Numbered from the stretch's first letter, positions 52,868 to 62,466 are shown. The stretch is 64,000 bases of DNA from Blastopirellula retiformator (GCF_007859755.1 NZ_SJPF01000001.1:248001-312000); one strand, 5' to 3'. Numbers and translations are program-made. The notes: a model not told the origin generated them from the letters alone.

Positions 52868-54367
52868 ATGCGGCGAATTCACCGCGGAAATACTCTGCGT
52901 CTGCGACGTCTCTACGTACGTCGTGAGGCATCGATTGAGTCGCTCGAAACCCGGGCGATGCTCGCCGCCGATTTTTCTTCGGAAATGGAGATTGGCGCCG
53001 ACCAATGGGGCCCAACTTTCTTGGCTCGCGACGCTGATACAGCTTTGCCCCCGCGATCTGGCGGCTTTCTGCTGGAAGGGGAAGACGTTGTCGATCCGCC
53101 AGCCGGCGATCCTCCGCTTGCTGACCCGCCGCCGGTTCTGCTGCACTTCTCGGTCGTCACCGATCCGACCCAGTTTGACGATGCGGCGCTTGGCGCCGTA
53201 GAGCAACTGCCCGAGAGCATGCTGCACACGCACGAGTGGGATCGGTACTACGTCGAAGTTTGGGTCGAAGCTGGCGAACAAATCAACGATCTCTCGGTCG
53301 ACTTGAACTACGAGACCGAGATTACGAGCCCGCGTCATGTGACGTTTGGTCCCGCCTTTGCCGATGGCAACTACGCCGTTGACGATGACTTGGGCGAGTT
53401 GCGCAACATCGCGGCGCACATCGCTTTGCCGCCGCCGCAGGATACTGGAACCGCCGGCGCTGGCGACCCAGGCGCAGGCGACGAAGCCGCCGACGACTTG
53501 GTCCTGTTTGCCCGCATCGAGTTTGGCGCCAGCGAGCTGCGCGACAACGTGCGGTTGGACTTGGCGACCGGAACCGTCGGACCGCATTCGCTTGAGCTGG
53601 ACATGGTTCGTAGCGACGCCACGACGCTGGATGGACAGCTGCTGGACGTTCGCCCCGCGGTGAAGCCTGATTTTGGCCTGGTGCCGGTCATCTATGACCT
53701 GGACGACGATCAGGCGGTTTCGCTGGTCGACTTGCAGCTGATGATTCGCTCGCTGGGCAAAGATGCCAGCGCCCCCAACGGCCAGCTCGATTGGTACGCC
53801 GACTTCAACAAGGACTATTCGGTATCGCTGGTCGATCTCAACTTTATGGTTCGCAGCATTGGCCGTAGTTGGCGAAACGAAGACATCGAGTTTCCCAGCA
53901 ACTATCCGGAAGCCTGGATTCCAGAGCCGGACGACGGCTCGGGCGGTGGGGGAACCGGCGGACCAGGCGGAACCGATCCTGGCGACGGCGAAAAAGATCC
54001 GCCTGAGGATCCGCCGCTGAAGTTCGTGCCGATCGATGTCGGCGGCAACATGCTCGCGCCCGATCCGGCGATGATCTTGGCTCTGCAGGCGATCTTGCAG
54101 GCCGAGATCGTCTTCCCGATTGGTTTCGACTTCACCCTGCTGCAGGGAAGCGTTTCTTATTCCGACGGGGATGGCGACGGCGACAAAGAGACGATGCTCG
54201 AGATCGAGGTCGACGATCAGCTGTTCGAGACCGAAATCGAGATCGAGATCATGAACGAATTGATCGATACCGATCAGTTGTGGTCTGATTGGTCTGGCGC
54301 TATCAGTAGCTACTTTGGCGAAGCGATTGCTGACCTGAAGGACCTGTTTCTCAGCGACGAAGACTAG
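52868..54367 (+). CDS. Exported protein with LEPR-like motif and dockerin-type calcium repeats
   Basis: The 499-residue product starts MRRIHRGNTLRLRRLYVRRE followed by SIESLETRAMLAAD. A basic segment and SLExRxML are characteristic of planctomycete exported proteins (LEPR-xLL type). The mid-part is beta-rich; near 275-340 two dockerin-like helices-plus-loops are visible: YDLDDDQAVSLVDLQLMIRSLG and YADFNKDYSVSLVDLNFMVRSIG, each with a DxDxD-type calcium loop. A Gly/Pro/Asp-rich linker and an acidic beta-strand domain (DGDGDGDKETMLEIEVDDQ) follow. A TTG start 26 codons earlier is possible but less likely. Confidence 0.75.
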   Translation: MRRIHRGNTLRLRRLYVRREASIESLETRAMLAADFSSEMEIGADQWGPTFLARDADTALPPRSGGFLLEGEDVVDPPAGDPPLADPPPVLLHFSVVTDPTQFDDAALGAVEQLPESMLHTHEWDRYYVEVWVEAGEQINDLSVDLNYETEITSPRHVTFGPAFADGNYAVDDDLGELRNIAAHIALPPPQDTGTAGAGDPGAGDEAADDLVLFARIEFGASELRDNVRLDLATGTVGPHSLELDMVRSDATTLDGQLLDVRPAVKPDFGLVPVIYDLDDDQAVSLVDLQLMIRSLGKDASAPNGQLDWYADFNKDYSVSLVDLNFMVRSIGRSWRNEDIEFPSNYPEAWIPEPDDGSGGGGTGGPGGTDPGDGEKDPPEDPPLKFVPIDVGGNMLAPDPAMILALQAILQAEIVFPIGFDFTLLQGSVSYSDGDGDGDKETMLEIEVDDQLFETEIEIEIMNELIDTDQLWSDWSGAISSYFGEAIADLKDLFLSDED

Positions 54368-54529
54368 CGGTAGATCGCCAGTCGACCGTCATGTTGGGGA
54401 GTTCGCTCCGCGCTTGCGCTCACGGGTGTGGATGCCAGCAAGTCGCCCCAATTTTCGGCTTTCCCCGCTTCGTGCAACTCAATGCGGCAGATAGACTTTA
54501 GCAAGCTTGGTTTTGCAGCATGAGGGTGA

Positions 54530-56176
54530 ATGGGTTTGATGGACCAGTCCGAAGAGTTTCGGCGTTTACGCCGTTCGGATTCGATTCTGCGCACGACGAT
54601 CGCTCGGCTTGGCGATCAGTCAGGAGTTCCCTATTTGCAATCGCTGGTCGCTTCGCTGGGGGCCGGATTTGATTGCAAGTTGGCGCTGGTCGGTCGCGTA
54701 CTGAAGCATGAGCCGACCAAGGTGCAGGTCGCCGCTCGCTGGCAGCGGGACGAAGTGGAACTGGACGACTTTCGGATTTACGATCTGCAGGAAACGCCAT
54801 GCGCGCAGATCGTCCAGAATCGCCTGGCGATTTTTCCGCAACACGTACAAACGCGGTTTCCGAATGTGGCGCTGCTGCAGGAGCTGGACTTCGAGAGCTA
54901 CGCTGGGGCCCCGCTGACCGACTCGCACGGAAACGTCATCGGTCTAATCGCGCTGCTCGACGACAAGCCGATGTGTGAAGAAGAGATGGTTGCGTCTCTG
55001 CTGCAGCTGTTCGCTTCCGGTGCGGGGAAAGAGCTGGAGCGACAATCGACCGAGTCGGAGCTAGAGGAAAACGAACGCCAAATGCAGATGCTGGTCAACC
55101 TATCGAGCGACGTGGTGTGGGATTGGGACATCGTCGCCGACAAGCTGTCGTTATCCGATCGCTTGTACGAAATCTTGGGTTATGAAAACGACGCTTTTGA
55201 ATCGACCCGCGACGCGATCCATCGGCTGATGCATCCAGACGATCTGGCCTACCATGGCGTCTGGCTGAAGGACTTTCTGGCCCATGGCGATAGCAAGTAT
55301 TCGCACGAGTGGCGGCTGTTGGCCCAGGACGGCGTTTACCGTTGGTTTCGATCGTCCGGCACAATCTTTCGTACGCCGCAAGGAACGCCATCGCGAATGA
55401 TCGGCGTGCTCAGCGACGTCTCTGAGGCGAAAGCGGCGGAACAAGAACGCGAGCGCCTGATCCGTCAGTTGGAGCTCAAGAACGACGAACTCGAACGTTT
55501 CACCTACACCATCTCGCACGAGCTTCGCAGTCCGCTGGTCACGCTCAGCGGTTTTGTCGGCTTGCTGCAAGAAGACCTGCAGCGGGACGACGCGGACGCC
55601 GTCGACGCCGACTGCGGCGAGATCATGACGGCGGTTCGCAAGATGGACGCGCTGCTGGACAACCTGCTAGAGCTATCGCGGCTGGGCCGAGTTTGTAACC
55701 CGCACGAAGCGATCCCGCTGCACGAACTAGTCGAAGAGTCGCTGACGCTGCTGCAGTCGCGCATTGAAAGCGCCGGCATCGAAGTGGTGGTTAAAGACCC
55801 GCTGCCGATCATCGGCGGCGATCGGGTTCGCTGGCAGCAGGTCTTCCAGAACCTGTTGGAGAACGCGGTCAAATATCGGAGCCCCGCGAGCCCGCGGATT
55901 GAAGTTGGCGCGATCACCGGCAAGAATCGTCCGCCGACAATCTATGTGCAGGACAATGGAATCGGCATCGAGCCGAAGTTTCATCAGCGGGTGTTTGGGC
56001 TGTTTGAAAAGCTCGACCCGCGGTCGGAAGGAACCGGCGTCGGCCTGGCGCTAGTCCAGCGGATCGTCGAGCTGCAAGGCGGCCGCATCTGGCTCGATTC
56101 GCCCGGCAAAGGGAAGGGCTCGACGTTCTACATCGTGTTGGCGAGCGACGGCGGGGCCCTGGTCGAGACCTTCTAG
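54530..56176 (+). CDS. GAF-PAS sensor histidine kinase
   Basis: The 548-residue protein has no membrane segment. A GAF domain covers about 30-165, a PAS domain about 185-300 (VVWDWDIVADKLSLSDRLYEILGY, IHRLMHPDDL, YSHEWRLLAQDG, MIGVLSDVSEAKAAE), then HisKA with the phospho-acceptor His about 330 in TISHELRSPLVTL, and a HATPase_c with NLLENAVKYRSP (N box), DNGIGIEPKFHQRVFGLFEKLD (G1/F) and GTGVGLALVQRI (G2). It would sense a soluble signal and phosphorylate an unlinked response regulator; none is adjacent. Either ATG at 54530 or 54539 is possible. Confidence 0.92.
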   Translation: MGLMDQSEEFRRLRRSDSILRTTIARLGDQSGVPYLQSLVASLGAGFDCKLALVGRVLKHEPTKVQVAARWQRDEVELDDFRIYDLQETPCAQIVQNRLAIFPQHVQTRFPNVALLQELDFESYAGAPLTDSHGNVIGLIALLDDKPMCEEEMVASLLQLFASGAGKELERQSTESELEENERQMQMLVNLSSDVVWDWDIVADKLSLSDRLYEILGYENDAFESTRDAIHRLMHPDDLAYHGVWLKDFLAHGDSKYSHEWRLLAQDGVYRWFRSSGTIFRTPQGTPSRMIGVLSDVSEAKAAEQERERLIRQLELKNDELERFTYTISHELRSPLVTLSGFVGLLQEDLQRDDADAVDADCGEIMTAVRKMDALLDNLLELSRLGRVCNPHEAIPLHELVEESLTLLQSRIESAGIEVVVKDPLPIIGGDRVRWQQVFQNLLENAVKYRSPASPRIEVGAITGKNRPPTIYVQDNGIGIEPKFHQRVFGLFEKLDPRSEGTGVGLALVQRIVELQGGRIWLDSPGKGKGSTFYIVLASDGGALVETF

Positions 56177-56197
56177 CAGCAGCAAGCCGACGCTCGA

Positions 56198-56410
56198 TTA
56201 ATAGTGGGGCGGCCGCTCTTCGTCCGGATTGCGTTTCTCCGCCATTTGCTCGCGAACGTCGCGTAGTTCGGTAGAGAAGCGCTGGCAGAACTTGGTTAAC
56301 GCCTCCAATTGTCTACTTTGCTCGGTCACAACCTGGTTGAGTAGGCGGACCGTTTCTTCCAGGTGGGTGATGACTTCTTCAAGGTTCGTGGTACGCTTTT
56401 CTACGTTCAT
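56198..56410 (-). CDS. SlyX-like coiled-coil protein
   Basis: The 70-residue protein is a single coiled coil with heptad spacing (EEVITHLEETVRLLNQVVTEQSRQLEALTKF) and ends PPHY, the hallmark C-terminus of SlyX. SlyX proteins are short, conserved and of unknown function. The ATG at 56410 (MNVEKRT) gives a typical length; an earlier ATG adds MALP. It is convergent with the histidine kinase gene. Confidence 0.75.
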   Translation of the reverse strand: MNVEKRTTNLEEVITHLEETVRLLNQVVTEQSRQLEALTKFCQRFSTELRDVREQMAEKRNPDEERPPHY

Positions 56411-56687
56411 CGGTAGGGCCAAATATTCTGGTAGCGGCGTCTTTTTCGCCCATCTGTGAGATTGCCGAGGCCTGTATGGAAATCGGCAGAGTCTTCGTAA
56501 GTTGAAGATTCCTCGTGAAAAAGATAACCTACCAGCGGTCCAGGTGTCGATGTTAGATAAAGTGGTTTTCTTTCTTTACGGGGGAGCCCGACTAACGGTA
56601 TATTTGCCGTTTTGTAGTGCTATGATTGAGTGACATCGCTCCAGATTCTGCGGGGCGTTTCTTTGATTTTTGAAAGCGCCAATCGCA

Positions 56688-56888
56688 ATGCCAGTTGAAG
56701 TTTTGCCACGACGAGATGCCGGCAAGAAGATCACCAAGTTAGATCGCAAGACGGCGTCGCTGCTCTCGCTCTACTCGCGGATGCCAAACTCTCGCCGCGC
56801 CGCCAAGTACGAGCAATACGCCAGAGAATTGAGCAATAACAAGGTCGCGTTGCAGATTCTGCAAAGTTTGAAGAACGCCTGCTCTTAG
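56688..56888 (+). CDS. Small conserved-looking protein of unknown function
   Basis: The 66-residue product (MPVEVLPRRDAGKKITKL) is basic, helical and short, with KTASLLSLYSRMPNSRRAAKYEQYARELSNN. It has no membrane segment and no recognised domain. Its stop codon TAG (56886-56888) is part of the TTAG that borders element copy 4, so the element sits exactly on its 3' end. The codon use is like that of neighbours. The ATG at 56688 was preferred to a TTG 6 codons earlier. Confidence 0.6.
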   Translation: MPVEVLPRRDAGKKITKLDRKTASLLSLYSRMPNSRRAAKYEQYARELSNNKVALQILQSLKNACS

Positions 56889-57041
56889 CTGCCTGTTGAA
56901 AAATGCCCTCGTGGCATTTTTCAACCTCGCCAGGCTCAGAGCATAGCTCTTCGCGGCTCGCAAAATAACGACTTACGTCGTTATTTTGGGATCGCATCCG
57001 TGCGATCACGCAGTCCGTCGAGAAAATCAACGGACTGTTAG
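56885..57041 (-). mobile_element. MITE-like multi-hairpin element, copy 4 (complete, 149 bases)
   Basis: The 149-base core at 56889-57037 is in the opposite orientation to copies 1-3 and lies between TTAG (56885-56888) and TTAG (57038-57041). Identical TTAG tetranucleotides here, versus CTAG at other copies, show that the tetranucleotide belongs to the target, not to the element. The left TTAG holds the upstream gene's stop codon. Confidence 0.85.
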
Positions 57042-57065
57042 CTTCTGGGAAAACGGGAGCGTATC

Positions 57066-59273
57066 TTAAATGCGGACGTGATGAATTCCGGATAGCGCGA
57101 GCGTCTTGCCGCCGGAATTGAAGATCGTCGACTCACGACGACTTCGCCCAAACGCATCATACTGGCCCGGGTCGTTCAAGATGCTCAGGCTCAGCAGCGT
57201 TCCCGAGGCGTCAACCGGAAGCTCGACTTCGCGAGTTCCATCTTTAGGCGATCTCCAGAGGGCGATCGCACGGTCACGTCGTTTTTCGCCATTGATCGGT
57301 TGGCTTAGGTTGGCCATTCCCAGACTGGTGAAGGTCAGGACCGAGCAGCCGGGGTCGTCGGCAAAGCCAAGGGCATAGCGGGCCGCCCAACGACTGGCGA
57401 TTTGCGGCCCGTCGGCAAGCAGGCAGATCAAGAGGTGGGGCCCGACCGCGCGGATCACGTCGCCGATCGGGTCGGACTGTGCCAGGTCTTCGCAAATGAG
57501 TACGGCGATCGTGATCCCTTGCGCCAAGCGAATGAAGTTGATCCGGCGGCGCGGGATCAACGTGTTCTCTTCCCATTCATGGTTCATGTCGAGCATGCGT
57601 CCTAAGCCATACTGGGCGACCTGGCTACGGCTCAAGACCCAACGGTGATGCTTGTGCTGATCGACCTCATCCATAGCCCAGACAAACTGATAGTCTTTGA
57701 TCAACGTCAGTCGAGCAAGATTTTCACTGAAGCCTCCCGAGGTTCCGTTCACCAATCCGCGGATCACGAACCGAGGTCGGTCGTCGCTGTGGGGCGCGAT
57801 GATTTCGTGCATCAGCTCATAGTCTTGCGACACGTCGATCGCCATCTCCGGAAAAACGATTCCATCGATCGACCCACACTGCTCGCGACAGGCCGCCATC
57901 ATTCTCGTCAGGCGATGAAAATGATCGACGGTGAAAATCTGGGGACGATACTCAAAATGACGCAGATTCGGCCGACGAAAGGAAGTTGGGAATTGAGCGT
58001 CTTCGGGGACAGGCTCGAAATTGACAGGTAGCACGCGGTCGGGCCAAGGGACCAGCAATAGCGATAGATTGAAGTCGGTTTCGCCGGCCATCTGCGAGCG
58101 AGCGGTGTCGCAGGTCAGCAACGGGTGAACTTCGCCGGGGCGCAACAACGCCAAGTTGTGCGAGAGAGAACGAATGGTCATGCCTGACTTGGGCGTGTTA
58201 AATTTGGGAACGACCATGCCTCGTTTCGAGCGAATGTTTTTGCACAACGTGGAGGGGAGTTCCTCTTGGGAACGAGCGAAGAGCCACTCTTCGACATCCC
58301 AATAAAAATTGAGCCGCGATTGGTCGCCAGCTTCCCCGTTGTTTTTTTGAGCTTCCGGTATATTCAGCCCCAGGTCTTGGCACGCTTCGTCGGCGATCGC
58401 AGCCAAGGTCAGCAAGATTCGCGTCAGGTAAAATCCGACCGCCCATTCAAAGAGGCGAAGGGTCTTAATGCAGAGGAAGTGAGAGTCGACCTTGGGGTTC
58501 CTAAGATTCTTAAACAGATTCTTCCAACCTGCGCCGATGTCGGTCGCTCGGGCATGTTTCGAGAGGGCGGAGGAGAAGCGAATCATCGCCTTCTTCGCCG
58601 TTTCAAAATCATCACCATGAAGCGCGCGTTCGTCGTTTCCAGCCGTCTGTTGAAAGGCGACGGTCTCGTCGCGCAACAGCTTCAGATTTTTCTCCGGTTT
58701 AAAGAACTCGCGGACCATCAAGAAAGTATCGCGAACGAACGAAGCGTTGCCGCTTTCTTCACTCTTGATGCTGGGAAAGTACGATTCGATGATTCCATAT
58801 TCGTCATCGGAGCCGCTCAAGGACTCTAGCAACGGCCGGTAAAGCCGTGACAGTCGCCAGGTATTGAAGAGGTACAATTCGTCCGTCATCTGCTTCAACG
58901 GCGACAGTTGTTTCCGATTCTTGCGAATGTTGAACGAACCAAGGATTCCGTTGTCAGGGTCTTTCTGATACGTCTTGAGCCAATCAATGGCGATTTCGCG
59001 GACCCATTTCTCCCATTGAACGTTTTGCTTCGCTCCTCTTCCTCCCGAGCCTTGCGCTATTGCCGGTTGTTCAAACGGCCAATCATGCGCCGCCAAGAGA
59101 TAGGCGCCCGAGTTTTGCAGCAGTCGCATCGAAACGGCAAACGCGTCTGGGGGCCACTCGAGCAAGAGACTGTACTTCTTCGACTCGTCGGTCGGCCCGA
59201 TCAAGAAATTGACGATGTCGCCGATCGTGGTGAAGTTCGGATTCTCACCCGAAGTATTTCCGTCGCTGGCCAT
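57066..59273 (-). CDS. Unknown protein with C-terminal nitrilase-like (carbon-nitrogen hydrolase) domain
   Basis: The 735-residue protein has no signal peptide or membrane segment. Residues 1-400 are helical with no recognised domain; they contain LLLEWPPDAFAVSMRLLQNSGAYLL near 36-60. From about 405 the pattern is nitrilase-like: GIVFPEMAID with E476, QHKHHRWVL with K541, and IAVLICEDLAQS with C594, a candidate Glu-Lys-Cys triad spaced as in the superfamily; ICED recalls the amidase domain of glutamine-dependent NAD synthetase. The last 100 residues continue the fold. It may cleave an amide or nucleotide-linked substrate. The neighbours are transketolase and element copy 4. I cannot name a known protein with this layout. 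Confidence 0.6.
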   Translation of the reverse strand: MASDGNTSGENPNFTTIGDIVNFLIGPTDESKKYSLLLEWPPDAFAVSMRLLQNSGAYLLAAHDWPFEQPAIAQGSGGRGAKQNVQWEKWVREIAIDWLKTYQKDPDNGILGSFNIRKNRKQLSPLKQMTDELYLFNTWRLSRLYRPLLESLSGSDDEYGIIESYFPSIKSEESGNASFVRDTFLMVREFFKPEKNLKLLRDETVAFQQTAGNDERALHGDDFETAKKAMIRFSSALSKHARATDIGAGWKNLFKNLRNPKVDSHFLCIKTLRLFEWAVGFYLTRILLTLAAIADEACQDLGLNIPEAQKNNGEAGDQSRLNFYWDVEEWLFARSQEELPSTLCKNIRSKRGMVVPKFNTPKSGMTIRSLSHNLALLRPGEVHPLLTCDTARSQMAGETDFNLSLLLVPWPDRVLPVNFEPVPEDAQFPTSFRRPNLRHFEYRPQIFTVDHFHRLTRMMAACREQCGSIDGIVFPEMAIDVSQDYELMHEIIAPHSDDRPRFVIRGLVNGTSGGFSENLARLTLIKDYQFVWAMDEVDQHKHHRWVLSRSQVAQYGLGRMLDMNHEWEENTLIPRRRINFIRLAQGITIAVLICEDLAQSDPIGDVIRAVGPHLLICLLADGPQIASRWAARYALGFADDPGCSVLTFTSLGMANLSQPINGEKRRDRAIALWRSPKDGTREVELPVDASGTLLSLSILNDPGQYDAFGRSRRESTIFNSGGKTLALSGIHHVRI

Positions 59274-59602
59274 GGTCGCCCCATCAAATGCGTCGCTGTT
59301 GATGCACCGGAATGAGGCATTCTAAAGCAGTAGTTCCTGGTGGTAAAGAAAATCTGGCCAAACTGAGCATTTGAACATTTGTGGGCCTTAAGCGGCGATA
59401 ATCAGCCGTTTTCGTGACCATTAAGGTCCAAAGAAAGCCTTCTTTTGGCGGGTTCGGCGTCGTTGACGCTTTGCTTTCAAGCTCGGTACAATGGCCGGTT
59501 TGCGATAGAGCTGCGCGATTGTGCGCTCCTCTCGCCGCTGCGGCCGCAATTGATTGCCGGCGGTCGCTTCTTATTTTACCGTTACGCGAGAATTGAAGCC
59601 GA

Positions 59603-61645
59603 ATGTCCGTATCAACGACCAGCATCGAACAGCTTACGATCAACGCCATCCGCACTTTGTCGATGGACGCCGTCCAAGCAGCCAATAGCGGTCACCCCGG
59701 TACGCCGATGGCCCTGGCGCCGGTCGCCTACACGTTGTGGTCGAACCATCTTAGTTACGATCCCAACTATCCTCGTTGGGCGGGTCGCGATCGCTTCGTC
59801 TTGTCGTGCGGTCACGCTTCGATGCTGATCTACTCGCTGCTGCACCTGGCCGGCGTGAAGAAGGCGGACGGCAGCGACGAACTGTCGGTCAAGATCGATG
59901 ACATCAAGAACTTCCGCCAGCTGCACAGCCCTTGCGCCGGACACCCCGAAAGCTACGAAGTCACCGGCATCGAGACGACCACCGGTCCGCTGGGCCAGGG
60001 CGTCGCCACCAGCGTCGGCATGGCGATGGCCGCCGAGTTTGAGAAAACCCGCTACAACCGCGAAGGTCATGACGTCTTTGGTTACGACGTCTACGCCTTG
60101 TGCAGCGACGGCGACCTGATGGAAGGGGTCTCGACCGAAGCCGCGTCGGTCGCCGGTCACCTGAAACTGTCGAACCTCTGCTGGATCTACGATGACAACC
60201 ACATCACGATCGAAGGAGATACCGACCTGGCGTTCAGCGAAGATGTCGGCAAAAAGTTTGAAGGTCTGGGCTGGCACGTCGTCAAAGTGGACGACGCCAA
60301 CAACCTGGGTTTGCTCAACGCCGCCTTCGATTCGTTCAAGGCGACCACCGACAAGCCGACCTTGATCATCGTCCGCAGCATCATCGCCTGGGGCGCGCCG
60401 ACGATGGCCAACACCCACGGCGCTCACGGCGCTCCGCTGGGCGAAGCCGAAATCGCCGCCACCAAGGAAGTTTACGGCTGGACCTACGACAAGTTTGTCG
60501 TGCCGACCGAAACGACCGATCACTTCACCGCAACAATGGGCGCTCGCGGCGAGTCGGCTCGCACCGATTGGGAAGCGAAGTTCGCCGCCTACGAAAAGGC
60601 GTTCCCGGCCGAAGCGAACGAGTGGAAGCAGATCATGTCGGGCGAACTGCCGACCGAGTGGGACGCCGAGCTGCCGGTGTTCGAGACCGACGCCAAGGGC
60701 GTCGCCTCGCGGGCTTCCGGCGGCAAGGTCCTGAACGCGATCGCCAAGAGCGTGCCGAGCATGCTGGGCGGTTCGGCCGACCTTGAGCCGTCGACCAAAA
60801 CCGGTTTGAAGTTCCCGGGCGCCGGCTTCTTCCTGGCTGACGACCATAGCGGCCGCAACATGCACTTCGGCATTCGCGAACATTCGATGGCCTCGATCGC
60901 CAACGGCTTGTGCCTGTCGGGCTATCGTCCGTTCGTGTCGACCTTTTTCGTCTTCAGCGATTACCTGCGTCCGGCGCTGCGTCTGTCGGCGATCATGGAA
61001 TTGCCGGTCATGTACATCTTCACGCACGACTCGATCGGCGTCGGCGAAGATGGCCCGACCCACCAACCGGTCGAACACCTCGCCGCCCTGCGAGCGATCC
61101 CGAACGTCGCCATCTTCCGCCCGGGCGATGCGAACGAAGTTTCGCAGTCGTACAAGGCGGCGATGGAGCTGACCGATCGCCCGTCGATCATGGTTCTGAC
61201 CCGTCAAAACCTGCCGACGCTCGATCGCGAAAAGTACGCCTGTGCGACTGGCGCGGCTCGCGGCGGTTATGTGCTGGCCGATTGCAGCGGTACGCCGGAA
61301 GTGATTTTGATGGCGACCGGCAGCGAACTGTCGCTGGCCGTCGAAGCGTACGAAACGCTGACCGCCGACGGCGTGAAGGCCCGCCTGGTGAGCATGCCGT
61401 GCGTCGAATTGTTTGAGTTGCAGGATGACGACTACAAGAAGAGCGTCCTGCCGTGCGACGTCGCCGCTCGCGTGGCGGTCGAAGCGGGCGTCGCCCAGTC
61501 GTGGGATCGTTACCTCGGTTTCCGCGGCAAGTTTGTCGGCATGAAGAGCTTTGGCGCCAGCGCCCCGGCCAACGAGCTGTTCCCGTACTTCGGGATTACG
61601 GCCGAGAAAGTGGTCGAAGCGGCGAAGGCTTCGATCGCCGGCTAA
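59603..61645 (+). CDS. tkt: Transketolase
   Basis: The 680-residue protein has the full transketolase pattern: AANSGHPGTPMALAPVAYTLW, RDRFVLSCGHASMLIYSLLHL, the thiamine pyrophosphate motif GDGDLMEGVS...WIYDDNHITIEG, the middle domain (MHFGIREHSMASIANGL, THDSIGVGEDGPTHQPVEHL) and a C-terminal domain ending SFGASAPANELFPYFG. It moves two-carbon ketol units in the pentose phosphate pathway. The ATG at 59603 lies directly before the conserved IEQLTINAIRTLS. The TAA stop (61643-61645) lies at the border of element fragment 5. The gene is monocistronic. Confidence 0.96.
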   Translation: MSVSTTSIEQLTINAIRTLSMDAVQAANSGHPGTPMALAPVAYTLWSNHLSYDPNYPRWAGRDRFVLSCGHASMLIYSLLHLAGVKKADGSDELSVKIDDIKNFRQLHSPCAGHPESYEVTGIETTTGPLGQGVATSVGMAMAAEFEKTRYNREGHDVFGYDVYALCSDGDLMEGVSTEAASVAGHLKLSNLCWIYDDNHITIEGDTDLAFSEDVGKKFEGLGWHVVKVDDANNLGLLNAAFDSFKATTDKPTLIIVRSIIAWGAPTMANTHGAHGAPLGEAEIAATKEVYGWTYDKFVVPTETTDHFTATMGARGESARTDWEAKFAAYEKAFPAEANEWKQIMSGELPTEWDAELPVFETDAKGVASRASGGKVLNAIAKSVPSMLGGSADLEPSTKTGLKFPGAGFFLADDHSGRNMHFGIREHSMASIANGLCLSGYRPFVSTFFVFSDYLRPALRLSAIMELPVMYIFTHDSIGVGEDGPTHQPVEHLAALRAIPNVAIFRPGDANEVSQSYKAAMELTDRPSIMVLTRQNLPTLDREKYACATGAARGGYVLADCSGTPEVILMATGSELSLAVEAYETLTADGVKARLVSMPCVELFELQDDDYKKSVLPCDVAARVAVEAGVAQSWDRYLGFRGKFVGMKSFGASAPANELFPYFGITAEKVVEAAKASIAG

Positions 61646-61717
61646 CTGCCTGTTGAAAAATGCCATCGTGGCATTTTCCAACCTCGCCGGGCTCAGAGCA
61701 TCGCTCTTCGCAGCTCG
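61641..61717 (-). mobile_element. MITE-like element, partial copy 5
   Basis: CTAA at 61641-61644 (containing the stop of tkt) is followed by CTGCCTGTTGA, the AAAATGCCA hairpin and part of the AGAGC hairpin, then the match stops near 61717. The opposite end is missing, so this is a decayed copy. Confidence 0.75.
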
Positions 61718-61738
61718 TACAATCGTCAATACCCGAAG

Positions 61739-61768
61739 ATCCTCGGCCTCTGCCGAGGATTTTTTTTT
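61739..61768 (+). terminator. Rho-independent terminator after transketolase
   Basis: ATCCTCGGC, loop CTCT, GCCGAGGAT (9-base perfect stem) and eight T residues, about 95 bases after the stop and downstream of the element fragment. Confidence 0.9.
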
Positions 61769-61884
61769 CGTGCAATTCACACGCACTTTTCGCCAAGCGC
61801 CAAATCGGCGGCTAGATTCTAAGTGACGGTTATAGGAGACAGTCAAACAATTTCCCCTCATTTGTTACCGGGAGTACGCGTCAC

Positions 61885-62466
61885 ATGTCCGAAGTACCAA
61901 ATCTGCCGCCTGAAATTCGCCACGAACTGCACGAGCTACGCAAAGAATGGTGGTGGTTTCTGCTGCTGGGCGTCGGTCTGATCGTTCTGGGGCTGTTCGC
62001 TTTGGGCGCCAGCTTCATCACTTCGCTGGCGGTGGTCGTCTTCTTTGGCTTGCTGTTGGTGGTTGGCGGCGCCGTGCAGATCGCCAGTGCGTTCTGGGCG
62101 GGTCGTTGGAGCGGGATGCTGCTCTCGATGCTGCTCGGTATCTTTTACGTCGTGACCGGTATGCTGATGATCGACGCCCCGATCGAGGCGATGCAGGCGA
62201 TCGTGCTGTTGATCGCCGCCTTTTTGATCGTTGGCGGCCTGTTCCGGATTGTGGCGGCCTTGTCGGTTCGCTTTCCGGCCTGGGGCTGGCAGTTGCTTTC
62301 TGGCGCCGTCAGCGTGATTTTGGGCTTGATGATCAACAAAGGCTGGCCCGATAACTCGGTTTTCATCATTGGCTTGTTCCTGGGGATCGAGTTGATCTTC
62401 AGCGGCTGGTACTGGGTGATGCTGTCGATCGGCGTCCGCAGTCTGCCCGAAAGCTACGATGGCTAA
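61885..62466 (+). CDS. HdeD/DUF308-type membrane protein
   Basis: The 193-residue protein has six hydrophobic helices arranged in two-helix units: EWWWFLLLGVGLIVLGLFAL, SLAVVVFFGLLLVVGGAVQIA, SGMLLSMLLGIFYVVTGMLM and so on. It opens with a short basic-acidic N-terminus. The family (HdeD, acid resistance, DUF308) is common and its members are mostly of unknown role. It starts at 61885, preceded by a GGGAG site (61872). A terminator follows at 62512. Confidence 0.85.
   Translation: MSEVPNLPPEIRHELHELRKEWWWFLLLGVGLIVLGLFALGASFITSLAVVVFFGLLLVVGGAVQIASAFWAGRWSGMLLSMLLGIFYVVTGMLMIDAPIEAMQAIVLLIAAFLIVGGLFRIVAALSVRFPAWGWQLLSGAVSVILGLMINKGWPDNSVFIIGLFLGIELIFSGWYWVMLSIGVRSLPESYDG

Noticed and set aside
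59612-61861. 749-residue open frame antisense to transketolase
   Set aside because: Transketolase is certain; the antisense product is low-complexity and has no domain.
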